This document shows positions 43,546 to 52,468 of a stretch of 64,000 nucleotides of DNA, piece after piece. Below the pieces are notes generated by a model. That model searched no databases. It was not told where the DNA came from and worked only from the letters and a program-made list of their open reading frames with translations. The DNA lies in NCBI RefSeq assembly GCF_002210105.1, contig NZ_AQQU01000001.1, positions 284,501-348,500 on the forward strand. Direction: 5' to 3'. Source of the stretch: Oceanicola sp. 22II-s10i (lineage in GTDB: Bacteria; Pseudomonadota; Alphaproteobacteria; Rhodobacterales; Rhodobacteraceae). A program made the position numbers and the translations under genes. Numbering within the stretch: position 1 is the stretch's first letter; every line of letters begins with the position of its first letter.

Positions 43546-43932
43546 ATGGACCGCGAAACCTACGACAAGGGCATGGAAATCCGGCGCGCGACCCTGGGCG
43601 ACGCCTATGTCGACAAGGCGGTCGCGGGTATCGACGACTTCACCCGCGAGTTCCAGGAAATCGTGACCACCTATTGCTGGGGCGAGGTCTGGGGCCGCGA
43701 CGGGCTGCCCCGCAAGACGCGCTCGATCATCAACATCGCGATGATCGCCACCCTGAACCGCCAGCACGAGCTGGGCGCGCATATCCGGGGCGCGCTGAAC
43801 AACGGCGTCAGCCGCGACGAGATCAAGGAAGTGCTGCTGCAGGTCGGCATCTACGCGGGCGTACCGGCGATGGTCGACAGCTTCCGCACCGCAAAGGCCG
43901 TGCTGGCCGAGATCGACGCCGAGGCCAAGTGA
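43546..43932 (+). CDS. carboxymuconolactone decarboxylase (CMD) family protein
   Basis: 128 residues, all-helical CMD fold: MDRETYDKGMEIRRATLGDA, EIVTTYCWGEVWGRDGLPRK, HELGAHIRGALNNGVSRDEI, EVLLQVGIYAGVPAMVDSFR. The HxxGAHxRGALN helix carries the conserved His. It lacks the CxxC of peroxidase (AhpD) members, so it is PcaC-like. GGGAGGATTTGGG precedes ATG 43546. It overlaps the next gene by 1 nt. In context it probably acts on a lactone or carboxylated ring-cleavage product. Confidence 0.88.
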   Translation: MDRETYDKGMEIRRATLGDAYVDKAVAGIDDFTREFQEIVTTYCWGEVWGRDGLPRKTRSIINIAMIATLNRQHELGAHIRGALNNGVSRDEIKEVLLQVGIYAGVPAMVDSFRTAKAVLAEIDAEAK

Positions 43933-44807
43933 TGACGATGGGATTCGTCGGCATCGGCACCATGGGCGATCCCATGGTGCACTGCCTTGCCGTGGCCGGG
44001 CACAAGGCCATGATCCACGACGCCAATCCCGCCGCAGCCGCCGCCGTGGCGGACCGCGACGGGCTGACCGCCGCGCTGGCCGCCGCCGATGTGGGTGCGG
44101 CCTGTGACGTGGTCATCCTGATGCTGCCCGACAGCCGCATCGTCCGTGACGTCTGCCTCGGCACCGGCGGACTGGCCGCCGCGATGGCGCGGGGCGGGGT
44201 GATCGTGGACATGTCCTCCTCCGATCCGATCGAGACCCGCAAGCTGGGGGCCGAGTTGAAGGAGATGGGCCTGACCCTGCTGGACGCGCCGGTTTCGGGC
44301 GGCGTGCGCAAGGCGCGGGACGGCACGCTGGCGATCATGCTGGGCGGGGACGACACGGCGGCGATGGACCGTGTGGAGCCGATACTGACCGGTATGGGCA
44401 AGGTGTTCCGCGCCGGACCGCTGGCGGCGGGCCACGCGACCAAGGCGCTGAACAACTACGTTTCCGCCGCCGGTCTGGTGGCCGCCTGCGAAGCGGTGAT
44501 CGTCGGGCGCGACTTCGGTCTCGATCCGGCGGTTCTGACGCAGATCGTCAACGCCTCGACCGGGCGCAACAACTCGACCGAGAACAAGATCGCCCAGTTC
44601 GTCCTCTCGGGTGCCTATCGCGATGCGGGCTTTGCACTGCGATTGATGAGCAAGGACGTCGGTCTGGCGGCCGGACTGGGACGGCATACCGGACACGATT
44701 TCCCCGGCCTCGCCGCCGTCTCGGCGATCTGGGCGGATGCGGCGGAACGGCTCGACCCGCAGGCGGATCACACCGAGATCCACCGCTATCTGGAACAACT
44801 GGGCTGA
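43932..44807 (+). CDS. NAD(P)-dependent beta-hydroxyacid dehydrogenase (HIBADH family)
   Basis: 291 residues. Rossmann start GFVGIGTMGDPMVHCLAVAG with the GxGxMG motif. DAPVSGGVRKARDGTLAIML is the substrate-site block, and the catalytic Lys is in GHATKALNNYV. It resembles 3-hydroxyisobutyrate and tartronate-semialdehyde dehydrogenases. The ATG at 43932 overlaps the preceding TGA; 43938 is an alternative. Central gene of a CMD-dehydrogenase-lactonase operon. Confidence 0.92.
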   Translation: MTMGFVGIGTMGDPMVHCLAVAGHKAMIHDANPAAAAAVADRDGLTAALAAADVGAACDVVILMLPDSRIVRDVCLGTGGLAAAMARGGVIVDMSSSDPIETRKLGAELKEMGLTLLDAPVSGGVRKARDGTLAIMLGGDDTAAMDRVEPILTGMGKVFRAGPLAAGHATKALNNYVSAAGLVAACEAVIVGRDFGLDPAVLTQIVNASTGRNNSTENKIAQFVLSGAYRDAGFALRLMSKDVGLAAGLGRHTGHDFPGLAAVSAIWADAAERLDPQADHTEIHRYLEQLG

Positions 44808-44820
44808 GGGGGAGAAGCCT

Positions 44821-45606
44821 ATGACCTACCAGGTCCATGCGATACAGTACGGTCTGGTCCCTGAACGGACCTCGGCCGGCAATTTCCTGGGCGGCGACCC
44901 GCATGAGAACGCGCCGATGCCGCTGCACTTCTACGTCTGGCTGATCCGCGGCAACGGGCGCACGATCCTCGTCGACACCGGTTTCAACGCGGAACGCGCG
45001 GCGCGGCGGAACCGGACCATCGACCGCTGCCCGATCGAGGCGCTGAGCCAGTTGGGCGTTGCGGCGGGGGACGTGGACACCGTCGTGATCACGCACCTGC
45101 ACTACGATCACGCGGGCAACATGGACAAGCTGCCGAACGCGCGGTTCGTGCTGCAGGAGGCCGAGATGGGCTTTGCCACCGGCCGCCACATGCGCCACGC
45201 GCTGATCCGCCATCCGTTCGAACTGGGCGACGTGCAACTGATGGTGGCGCTGAACTACGCCGAGCGGGTGGACTGGATGAACGGCGACGGCGAGATCGCG
45301 CCGGGCGTGCGGGTGCATCACCTGCCGGGGCATTCGCTGGGGCTTCAGGCCGTGACGGTCGAGACGGAGGCCGGGCGCATCTGCCTCGCCTCGGACGTGG
45401 CGCATTTCTACGACAACATCGCCTATGGCCTGCCCTTCCCGATCACCGCGAACATCGCCGGGCAACTGGACGGGCATGAAACCGTGCGGCGGCTGCCGTC
45501 GCGGCCCGAACTGCTGGTGCCGGGCCACGATCCGCGCGTGAACACGAGCTTCGAGGCGATCCCCGACGATCCGCTGATCTTCGACCTGACCAGGCCGCTG
45601 GCCTAG
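44821..45606 (+). CDS. MBL-fold hydrolase (AHL-lactonase-like family)
   Basis: 261 residues. Metal motif HLHYDHAGN (His92, His94, Asp96, His97) plus HLPGHSLG and the ASDVAHFY Asp ligand. N-terminus like the 'N-acyl homoserine lactonase family' proteins, most of which are not proven quorum quenchers. In this operon, opening of a lactone or thioester in catabolism is more likely. GAGGGGGAGAAG precedes ATG 44821. Its stop shares a CTAG with the stop of the opposing acyl-CoA ligase. Confidence 0.9.
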   Translation: MTYQVHAIQYGLVPERTSAGNFLGGDPHENAPMPLHFYVWLIRGNGRTILVDTGFNAERAARRNRTIDRCPIEALSQLGVAAGDVDTVVITHLHYDHAGNMDKLPNARFVLQEAEMGFATGRHMRHALIRHPFELGDVQLMVALNYAERVDWMNGDGEIAPGVRVHHLPGHSLGLQAVTVETEAGRICLASDVAHFYDNIAYGLPFPITANIAGQLDGHETVRRLPSRPELLVPGHDPRVNTSFEAIPDDPLIFDLTRPLA

Positions 45607-47195
45607 GCGCGGAAGAGCGCCTCGGCCATCTGGCGCAGCTTGGCCTTCTGGATCTTGAGCCCGTTCGCGCTCTCGGTCGCGGGAAACGCGTCGAGCGTGA
45701 CCACACGCTCGGGCACCTTGTAATGCGCCAGCCTGTCCGCGACATGGGCGATGACCGCGCCCTCGTTGGGCCCTGGCGCGCCCGCCTCGGTGGTCACGAA
45801 AGCCACCGGACGCACCCGTATGCCGTCGACCGCGCCGACGACCTGCGCCTTCTCGATGCCCTCGACCTGCTCGATCACCTCTTCGATCTCGCGCGGGTCG
45901 GTCAGGAAGCCCGAGAGCCGCAGGAAATCGCCGTTCCGCCCGAGATAGACGAAGGTTCCGTCGCCGCGCAGGTAGCCCGCGTCTCCGGAGCGGAAGTAGC
46001 CTTCGCCATCCACCGCCCTGGCGGTCGCTTCGGGGTTCAGGTAGTAGCCCGCGAAATTGGTCGGCGCCTTGATCTCGATGACGCCGGGCGTGCCATCCGG
46101 CAACAACGCGCCGCTTTCGCTGTCGCGGACGCGGACCTGTGTGCTGTCGCCCCCGGCCGGCAGGCCGCCGCCCTTGAGCCGTTCGGTCAAAGGCAGGGTC
46201 ATCGGCTGGATCGAGAAGATCGCGTTGACCTCGGAGGCGCCATAAAGGCCGCACATGGGCACACCCGCCTCGGCCATCTCGCGCAGGTCGCCCTCGATCC
46301 CCGGCGTGAAAGTCGGGAACCCGCACAGCCGCGCGCCGTCGAAGACGCCGGAATCGGCGCGCCACATCTGGCGGAACATCTCGTCCGAGCCGAAGAAATG
46401 CGTGACCTGTCCGGCCCGCGCCGTGCTCAGCGCGTCCTCCAGCCGCCATTGGGCGTTCAGCCAGACCGGCGCGCCGCCGGCCATCGCGCCGAGCACCGTG
46501 TTCAGCCCGAACACACCGCAGAGCGGCATGATCGCCAGCAGCGCCGCACCCTCGGCATCGAAGCCGTAGGCGCGTGCGGAGTTGCGGGCGTGCAGGGTCA
46601 GGCTGCGCTGGCGGTGCAGGACGAGCTTGGGCAGGTTTGTGGTGCCGGACGTGGTGAAGAGCAGCGCGGGGCTGTCCGCACTGCCCGCGCCATCCGCCAC
46701 CGCATGGGCCGTGTCGAGAGCGACGTTCACGACGGGGCGCTCATGGAGCGGGTCGGCGGCGCCGTCATCCATGACGGCGAAGGTTTCGAGGGCGGGCAGA
46801 TCGGTGCAGTCCAGCCCTTCGACAAGCGACAGGAAGTCGGTGTGCCGGTCCTGCCGCTCGAACACCAGCATCCGCGCGCCGGAGCTCTTAAGGATGTGGT
46901 GCAGCTCTGCCGTGCGGTAGCGTGTGTTGACCGCCGCGATCATCGCCCCGATGCGGCCCGCGCCGAACATCAGCGCCAGCCATTCTATGCGGTTCGGTAG
47001 CCAGACCGCCACACAGTCGCCCGCGCCGATCCCCTGCCCCCGCAGCCATCCCGCCGCACGTCCGACGAGGTCGTCGAAGGCTGCCGCGCTGATCGCCTCG
47101 CCCTCGGGCGTGACGAAGAGCGGGCGTGGATCGCCCGCCTTCGCCATGTCCAGACCGCTGGCGATCAGGCTGTCGAAGCTCAGCGCGTCAGACAT
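45603..47195 (-). CDS. AMP-forming acyl-CoA synthetase
   Basis: 530 residues, ANL superfamily. Adenylate motif LLFTTSGTTNLPKLVLHRQR (P-loop-like at 181-190), GLYGASEVNAIF, YFRSGDAGYLRGDGTFVYLG (A8 hinge region), and C-terminal catalytic Lys in NGLKIQKAKLR. It activates a carboxylic acid to its CoA thioester. Directly downstream (4 nt) of an acyl-CoA dehydrogenase gene, so the pair probably works in sequence. Substrate unknown. Confidence 0.93.
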   Translation of the reverse strand: MSDALSFDSLIASGLDMAKAGDPRPLFVTPEGEAISAAAFDDLVGRAAGWLRGQGIGAGDCVAVWLPNRIEWLALMFGAGRIGAMIAAVNTRYRTAELHHILKSSGARMLVFERQDRHTDFLSLVEGLDCTDLPALETFAVMDDGAADPLHERPVVNVALDTAHAVADGAGSADSPALLFTTSGTTNLPKLVLHRQRSLTLHARNSARAYGFDAEGAALLAIMPLCGVFGLNTVLGAMAGGAPVWLNAQWRLEDALSTARAGQVTHFFGSDEMFRQMWRADSGVFDGARLCGFPTFTPGIEGDLREMAEAGVPMCGLYGASEVNAIFSIQPMTLPLTERLKGGGLPAGGDSTQVRVRDSESGALLPDGTPGVIEIKAPTNFAGYYLNPEATARAVDGEGYFRSGDAGYLRGDGTFVYLGRNGDFLRLSGFLTDPREIEEVIEQVEGIEKAQVVGAVDGIRVRPVAFVTTEAGAPGPNEGAVIAHVADRLAHYKVPERVVTLDAFPATESANGLKIQKAKLRQMAEALFRA

Positions 47196-47199
47196 CGCC

Positions 47200-48366
47200 T
47201 CAGCCCTGGTATTCGGCCATCAGGCGGCGGGCGATGATGATCTGCTGGATCTGGCTGGTGCCTTCGTAGATGCGCAGCAGGCGGACGTCGCGATAGAGCC
47301 GCTCGATCGGATACTCGGCCATGTAGCCCGCCCCGCCGTGGATCTGCAGCGCCCGGTCGGCCACGCGCCCGGCCATCTCGGAACAGAAGTATTTCGACGC
47401 CGAAGCGTTCAGGATCGCCTGCCCTTCGGTATCGTATTGTTGCGCCGTAGACCGCACCAGAGCCCGTGCCGCCGCCAGTTCCGCCGCGCTGTCGGCCAGC
47501 ATCGCCTGCACCAGCTGGTGCTGCCCGATCTCGACGCCGAACTGCTTGCGCTCCAGCGCGTAGCCGGTCGCGATATCCAGCATCCGCTGCGCCGTCCCGA
47601 CCGCCATCGACCCCACGTGGACGCGGCCCCGGTCCAGAACCTTCATCGCCGTACGGAAGCCCTTGTTCTCGTTCTGCGGCCCGCCGATGATCGAGGTTTC
47701 GGGCACGCGGACGTTTTCAAAGATCACATCCGACGTCTTGGTCCCGCGCTGCCCCAGCTTGCGGTCGGGCTTGGCAACCGTCAGGCCCGGCGTGTTGGCG
47801 GGGACGAGGAAGGCCGTCACGCCGCCGCCACCCGCGATGTCGGGGTTCGTCCGGGCGAAGACGGTGAACACCCCCGCGCGCACGGCGTTGGTGATGTAGC
47901 GCTTGGTGCCGTTGATGACGAAGTCGCCGCCGTCACGCTTGGCCGAGGTGCGGACGCTGCCCGCGTCGGAGCCGGTGTCGGGCTCGGTCAGGGCAAAGCT
48001 GGCGATCATCTCGCCGGTGGCAAGGCGCGGCAGGTATTCGTCCTTCTGCGCATCGGTGCCGTCCATGACGATGCCCTGGCTGCCGATCCCGACGTTGGTG
48101 CCGATCAGCGACCGGAAGGACATGGAGGCATAGCACAGCGCCTCGACCAGACGGCTTTCCTGCAGCGTGGACAGGCCCAGACCGCCGCGCTCCTCGGGGA
48201 TGGACATGCCGAAGAGACCCATGTCGCGCATCTCCTGCACGATCTCCTCGGGGATGTCGTCCTCGGCCTCGACCCGGTCCTCGGCCGGGATCAGGCGGTC
48301 GCGGACGAACCGCTGCACCGTGCTGAGGATCTGTTCGAATACGTCTGCGTCGACACCCTTGGCCAT
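47200..48366 (-). CDS. acyl-CoA dehydrogenase
   Basis: 388 residues. FAD-dependent alpha,beta-dehydrogenation. Typical blocks are ALTEPDTGSDAGSVRTSAKR (substrate/FAD), DRGRVHVGSMAVGTAQRMLD, and YAL ERKQFGVEIGQHQ-like helix, with the catalytic Glu368 in RIYEGTSQIQQI at the C-terminus. AAGGAG before ATG 48366 sets the start; an open frame extends to 48432. Divergent from the iclR gene, which probably regulates it. Confidence 0.93.
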   Translation of the reverse strand: MAKGVDADVFEQILSTVQRFVRDRLIPAEDRVEAEDDIPEEIVQEMRDMGLFGMSIPEERGGLGLSTLQESRLVEALCYASMSFRSLIGTNVGIGSQGIVMDGTDAQKDEYLPRLATGEMIASFALTEPDTGSDAGSVRTSAKRDGGDFVINGTKRYITNAVRAGVFTVFARTNPDIAGGGGVTAFLVPANTPGLTVAKPDRKLGQRGTKTSDVIFENVRVPETSIIGGPQNENKGFRTAMKVLDRGRVHVGSMAVGTAQRMLDIATGYALERKQFGVEIGQHQLVQAMLADSAAELAAARALVRSTAQQYDTEGQAILNASASKYFCSEMAGRVADRALQIHGGAGYMAEYPIERLYRDVRLLRIYEGTSQIQQIIIARRLMAEYQG

Positions 48367-48456
48367 GTCTCTCTCCTTACTTGCACTCATCGCGTCCCGC
48401 CCCGCGGGGCGGTCTTTCACTGTCACTCCCACGGACGCCTTGCGCCGTCAAAGCCG

Positions 48457-48487
48457 TTCTTTATAAAGAATCATATTCTGGAAAGAA
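48457..48487. promoter_or_regulatory. candidate IclR operator (palindrome pair)
   Basis: TTCTTTATAAAGAA (48457-48470) is a perfect 14-bp palindrome; TTCTGGAAAGAA (48476-48487) is an imperfect second copy just before the iclR ATG. The AT-rich tract is unlike the surrounding GC-rich DNA and includes a possible TATAAA-like -10 box. Confidence 0.65.
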
Positions 48488-48492
48488 AAAAG

Positions 48493-49278
48493 ATGAAGCC
48501 CGCAGAGCACCAGAAATTCGTCGGCGCCGTCCAAGCGGCGGTCAAGATCATGCGGCGGCTGGCCGAGGTCGATCAGGCCGAAGGCGTGGCCAGCATCGCG
48601 AGGGCGACGGGCCTGAACGTGTCCACCACGTTCAACATCCTGAAAACGCTGACCAAAGAACGCCTTGTCACCTTCGACGACCGGACCAAGGCCTATGACC
48701 TGGGGCTTGGGGTGCTGGACATCGCGATGCCGGTGATGGGCCGCCCGCCCGCCGAGCTGATCCGACCGCTGATGGAAGAGATCGCCGAGCGGCACCAGAC
48801 CTCGGTCGCGCTGTGGCACGTCACCGACGCGCGGCGGGTGGTCATGTCGGACCATGTCGCGCCGAGTCGCGTGGTCCATGCGGTGCTGCGACCGGGCGCG
48901 CGATTCCCCGACCTCGCCGGGGCCGTCGGCCGCTGCGTGGCCGCGCACCGGGAGTACGACCGCGACACGCTGGAACGGGAGTTCGCCGCGCTCAGATGGC
49001 AGAACCCGCCGTCATTCGACACATACTGGGCAGAGGTCCAGCAGGCCCGGCAGGACGGCTATGCCATTGAGGTCGGACAGCTTTTCCGGGGCATCACGCT
49101 GATCGCCTCGGTCGCCTGCGATGCGCAGGGCGCACCCAGGCTGGGATTGAGCGCGGTCTCCATTGCGCAGCAGATCGAAGACGATAGGCTCGCCGACGTG
49201 GCGCGGGACCTGTCGACGGCGGTTCAGGCGATCGAACGCGGGGTATTCGGCGTGACGGGAGGGTCGCGCCGGGACTGA
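48493..49278 (+). CDS. IclR family transcriptional regulator
   Basis: 261 residues. N-terminal winged helix: VKIMRRLAEVDQAEGVASIA, then RATGLNVSTTFNILKTLTKE. The C-terminal effector (GAF-like) domain includes DLGLGVLDIAMPVMG and WAEVQQARQDGYAIEVGQLF. ATG 48493 follows an A-rich leader. It sits between the divergent acyl-CoA dehydrogenase/ligase operon and the co-oriented NDP-forming synthetase (19-nt gap), and probably controls both. Confidence 0.93.
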   Translation: MKPAEHQKFVGAVQAAVKIMRRLAEVDQAEGVASIARATGLNVSTTFNILKTLTKERLVTFDDRTKAYDLGLGVLDIAMPVMGRPPAELIRPLMEEIAERHQTSVALWHVTDARRVVMSDHVAPSRVVHAVLRPGARFPDLAGAVGRCVAAHREYDRDTLEREFAALRWQNPPSFDTYWAEVQQARQDGYAIEVGQLFRGITLIASVACDAQGAPRLGLSAVSIAQQIEDDRLADVARDLSTAVQAIERGVFGVTGGSRRD

Positions 49279-49297
49279 TCCGCGACAGGGAGGATAC

Positions 49298-51409
49298 ATG
49301 ATGAACGACAGCGACGCGGCAGGGCTTTCCGCCCTGTTCGAACCGAAGTCCATCGCGGTGATCGGCGCGTCCGGCGATCCGCAGCGGATCGGCGGGCGGC
49401 CCATCGACTTCTGCAAGCGCGGTGGCTTTAAGGGGGCGATCTATCCGGTGAACCCGACGCGGGACGAGGTGCAGGGGCTGAAGAGCTATCCCGACCTTGC
49501 CGCGATCCCCGGACCGGTGGACATGGCCATCCTCGCCATCCCCGCCGCGCGGGTGATCGAGACGCTGGAGGCCTGTGGCGCGAAGGGCGTGAAGGCCGCC
49601 GTTTGCTTCTCTGCCGGGTTTGCCGAGATCGGGGGCGATGGCGTCGCGGCGCAGGACGAGATGATCGCGGTGGCGCGACGGCATGGGATCCGCCTGCTGG
49701 GGCCGAACTGCCTCGGGCTCTATGGTGCGTCCGTGGGCGCGGGGGCGACGTTCTCCTCGGCGCTGGAGGGCGAGATGCCCAAGCGGGGCGGGATCGGGCT
49801 GATCACCCAGTCGGGCGCGTATGGCACGCATCTGCTGTGCCTCGCCAAGGACCGCAGGCTGGGGATCGCGGGCTGGGTGTCGACCGGGAACGAAGCCGAT
49901 GTGAGCGTCGCGGAGTGCCTCGAATACATGGTCGAGCGGGACGACGTGACCTCGGTCGGGCTCTATCTGGAGGGGATCAACCGCGCCGACACGCTGATCG
50001 CGGCGCTGAAGAAGGCGCGCGAGTTGCGCAAGCCGGTGGTGATCATGAAGGTCGGCGCATCCGAGGTCGGCGCAAAGGCGGCGCAATCGCATACGGCGTC
50101 GCTGGCCGGGTCGGACGCCAGCGTGCAGGCGGTGATCGAGCAGTTCGGCGCGCATCGGGCCAAGACGACGGAAGAGATGTTCGACATCCTCTACGCCGCC
50201 TCAATCGCGCCGATCCCGCCGGGCGACCGGCTGGGGATTATCACGGTGTCCGGCGGCGCGGGCGTGCTGATGGCCGACGCGGCCGCGACCTACGGGCTGT
50301 CAGTGCCGCCGATGCCGGAAGCGTCGGTCGCCAAGCTGATGGAGCGGAACCCGTTCTCCTCGCCGCGCAACCCGGTGGACGTCACGGCACATGCGCTGAA
50401 CGACTTCGACCTGATCCCCGAGAACCTGGAGGAGATGATCCGCATCGGGCTCTTCGACAGCTACGTCGCCTTCTTCACCTCGTGGGTTGGATCGGCCAGC
50501 CTCGGCCCGCGTCTGCGCGAGGCATTGATGTCGAAGCTGAAGGGGTTCGACCGGCCTTTCGCGCTGGTCGGGCTGTGCGATGCGGAAGTCTCGGCGGCCT
50601 ATGACGCCGATGGTGTGCTGACCTTCGAGGATCCCTCGCGGGCCGTCGCGGCGCTCGGAGCTCTGGCGAAGTTCGGGCGCAGCTTCGATACGGCCGCGCA
50701 GGGTCAGGGCGCCCTGCCCGAGGTGAACGTCGCGCCGATCCCGGCGCGGACCATGGGCGAGGCCGAGGCCAAGGCGATCATCGCCGAGGCAGGCGTGCCG
50801 ATCCTGCCCGAGGTCGTCGCCCCGACTGCCGACGAGGCCGCGCAGGCGGCGGAGGTCATGGGCTATCCGGTTGCGATGAAGATCGTGTCACCCGACATCG
50901 CCCACAAGACCGACATCGGTGGCGTGGCGCTGAACCTTGCGGACGCCGAGGCGGTGCGGCGGACGGCGGAGCGGATGCTGACCGAGATCCCGAAGCTGAA
51001 GCCGGAAGCGAAGATCGAGGGCGTCCTCGTCAGCCCGATGGCGGGCGCGGGGGTCGAGCTGATCGTCGGCACCCAGCAGGACGCCAGCATGGGGCCGATG
51101 GTGATGGTCGGCCTCGGCGGCATCCTCGCCGAGGTGCTGAAGGACGTCGCGCTGGCCCGTGCGCCCGTGACCAAGGCCGAGGCGCTCGGGATGCTGTCCC
51201 GCCTGCGTGGCGCGGCGATGCTGGATGGCGTGCGCGGTGCCCCGCCCGTGGACCGGGACGCCATCGCGGACATCATCAGCCGCCTGTCCGTCCTCGCCGC
51301 CGCCAATGCCAATACGGTCGAGAGCATCGAGATCAACCCCCTGCTCGCCCGTCCGGACGGCCCCGTCGCGCTGGATGCGCTGATCGTCCCGCGCGACCCG
51401 GCGACTTGA
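49298..51409 (+). CDS. NDP-forming acyl-CoA synthetase (acetate-CoA ligase family)
   Basis: 703 residues. The alpha half begins with a CoA-binding Rossmann domain (LFEPKSIAVIGASGDPQRIG) and contains the phospho-His region SHTASLAGSD (His about 265). The beta half is an ATP-grasp domain: AKAIIAEAGVPILPEVVAPT, VAMKIVSPDIAHKTDIGGVA, and MVGLGGILAEVLKDVALARA. It makes or breaks acyl-CoA with ADP/ATP. GGGAGGATAC gives the ribosome site; ATG 49301 is also possible. A second ligase type in the same cluster as the AMP-forming enzyme. Confidence 0.92.
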   Translation: MMNDSDAAGLSALFEPKSIAVIGASGDPQRIGGRPIDFCKRGGFKGAIYPVNPTRDEVQGLKSYPDLAAIPGPVDMAILAIPAARVIETLEACGAKGVKAAVCFSAGFAEIGGDGVAAQDEMIAVARRHGIRLLGPNCLGLYGASVGAGATFSSALEGEMPKRGGIGLITQSGAYGTHLLCLAKDRRLGIAGWVSTGNEADVSVAECLEYMVERDDVTSVGLYLEGINRADTLIAALKKARELRKPVVIMKVGASEVGAKAAQSHTASLAGSDASVQAVIEQFGAHRAKTTEEMFDILYAASIAPIPPGDRLGIITVSGGAGVLMADAAATYGLSVPPMPEASVAKLMERNPFSSPRNPVDVTAHALNDFDLIPENLEEMIRIGLFDSYVAFFTSWVGSASLGPRLREALMSKLKGFDRPFALVGLCDAEVSAAYDADGVLTFEDPSRAVAALGALAKFGRSFDTAAQGQGALPEVNVAPIPARTMGEAEAKAIIAEAGVPILPEVVAPTADEAAQAAEVMGYPVAMKIVSPDIAHKTDIGGVALNLADAEAVRRTAERMLTEIPKLKPEAKIEGVLVSPMAGAGVELIVGTQQDASMGPMVMVGLGGILAEVLKDVALARAPVTKAEALGMLSRLRGAAMLDGVRGAPPVDRDAIADIISRLSVLAAANANTVESIEINPLLARPDGPVALDALIVPRDPAT

Positions 51410-51454
51410 CCTTTCCCCCGCCCCGCGCAAACCGTGGGGCGGGGAGGAAACCAG

Positions 51455-52405
51455 TTGGATTTCCGGCAACTCAGATATTTCGTCACCATCGCCGAGGCGC
51501 AGTCCTTTTCCCGCGCCGCGATGTTCCTGAACGTGGCCCAGCCCGCGCTGTCGCTGCACGTCCGGAACATGGAGGCGGAACTGGGGACCGAGCTGCTGAT
51601 CCGCACGCCGCAGGGTGTCACGCCCACCGAGGCGGGCACGCTGTTGCTGGACCGGGCGCGGATGCTGCTGGCGGATTTCGAAAGCGCCCTGCAGGAGGTC
51701 CGCGATCTGGCCGAGGAACCGGCGGGCGAGGTGCATATCGGCCTCCCCGGCACGATCTCGGAACTGCTGTCGGTGCCGCTGATCCTGAAGGTCCGCGAGC
51801 GGCATCCGAAGATCCACCTGCGCGTGGCCGAGGCGATGAGCGGCTTCGTCCTGTCATGGCTGCAGGAGGGCGATCTGGATCTCGGCCTGATCTACACCGC
51901 CGTTTCCGGCCACGGCCTGCGGTCCACCCCCGTTCTGACCGAGGAACTGCGCCTGTTCGCAGCGCCCGGCCGTGCCGATGCCCCGGCCAGCGAACCGGTC
52001 GATCCGGCCACCATCGCCGCCCTGCCCCTGATCCTGCCCGGCCCGACCCACGGGCTGCGCGCGCAGATGGACCGCGAGGTCGAAGCGGCGGGCTCCGCGC
52101 TCGGCACGGTGACCGAGGTGGACAGCTACAACGCGATCAAGGACCTCGTGGCGCGGGGGGCCGGGTTCTCCGTCCTGCCGGTGAACGCCATCGCGCGCGA
52201 GGAAGCGGCGGGAGAGCTGCAGAGCTGGACGCTCGGCACCCCGCCGATCCGGCGCACGGTGCATATCGTCCAGCCCGAGGGGCGGCCCGCGTCGAAGGCC
52301 GCGCTGGCGGTCCGGGCGCTGTGTGTCGAGACGCTGGAAGAACTGATCGCTGAGGGCAGATGGCTGACCGGCGCGGGGGCCATATCGGAAAGTTATACCC
52401 CTTAG
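51455..52405 (+). CDS. LysR family transcriptional regulator (TTG start)
   Basis: 316 residues. HTH: MDFRQLRYFVTIAEAQSFSR, then AAMFLNVAQPALSLHVRNME. The effector domain contains EVHIGLPGTISELLSVPLIL and the C-terminal periplasmic-binding-like fold. The start is TTG 51455, preceded by GGGGAGGAAACCAG at ideal spacing; an in-frame GTG at 51434 lies inside this ribosome site, so is unlikely. Co-oriented with the acyl-CoA dehydrogenase 63 nt downstream, which it probably regulates. Confidence 0.9.
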   Translation: MDFRQLRYFVTIAEAQSFSRAAMFLNVAQPALSLHVRNMEAELGTELLIRTPQGVTPTEAGTLLLDRARMLLADFESALQEVRDLAEEPAGEVHIGLPGTISELLSVPLILKVRERHPKIHLRVAEAMSGFVLSWLQEGDLDLGLIYTAVSGHGLRSTPVLTEELRLFAAPGRADAPASEPVDPATIAALPLILPGPTHGLRAQMDREVEAAGSALGTVTEVDSYNAIKDLVARGAGFSVLPVNAIAREEAAGELQSWTLGTPPIRRTVHIVQPEGRPASKAALAVRALCVETLEELIAEGRWLTGAGAISESYTP

Positions 52406-52468
52406 CCATAAGCGGGATTTGATCCCCGGCCCGCGCGGCGCGATAACCGCGCGGAAATGGAGGGCCTC

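Noticed and set aside
45603-46449. Quorum-quenching island based on the AHL-lactonase-like gene
   Set aside because: The MBL enzyme is in a catabolic operon with no luxR/luxI genes near; family annotation alone is weak evidence.
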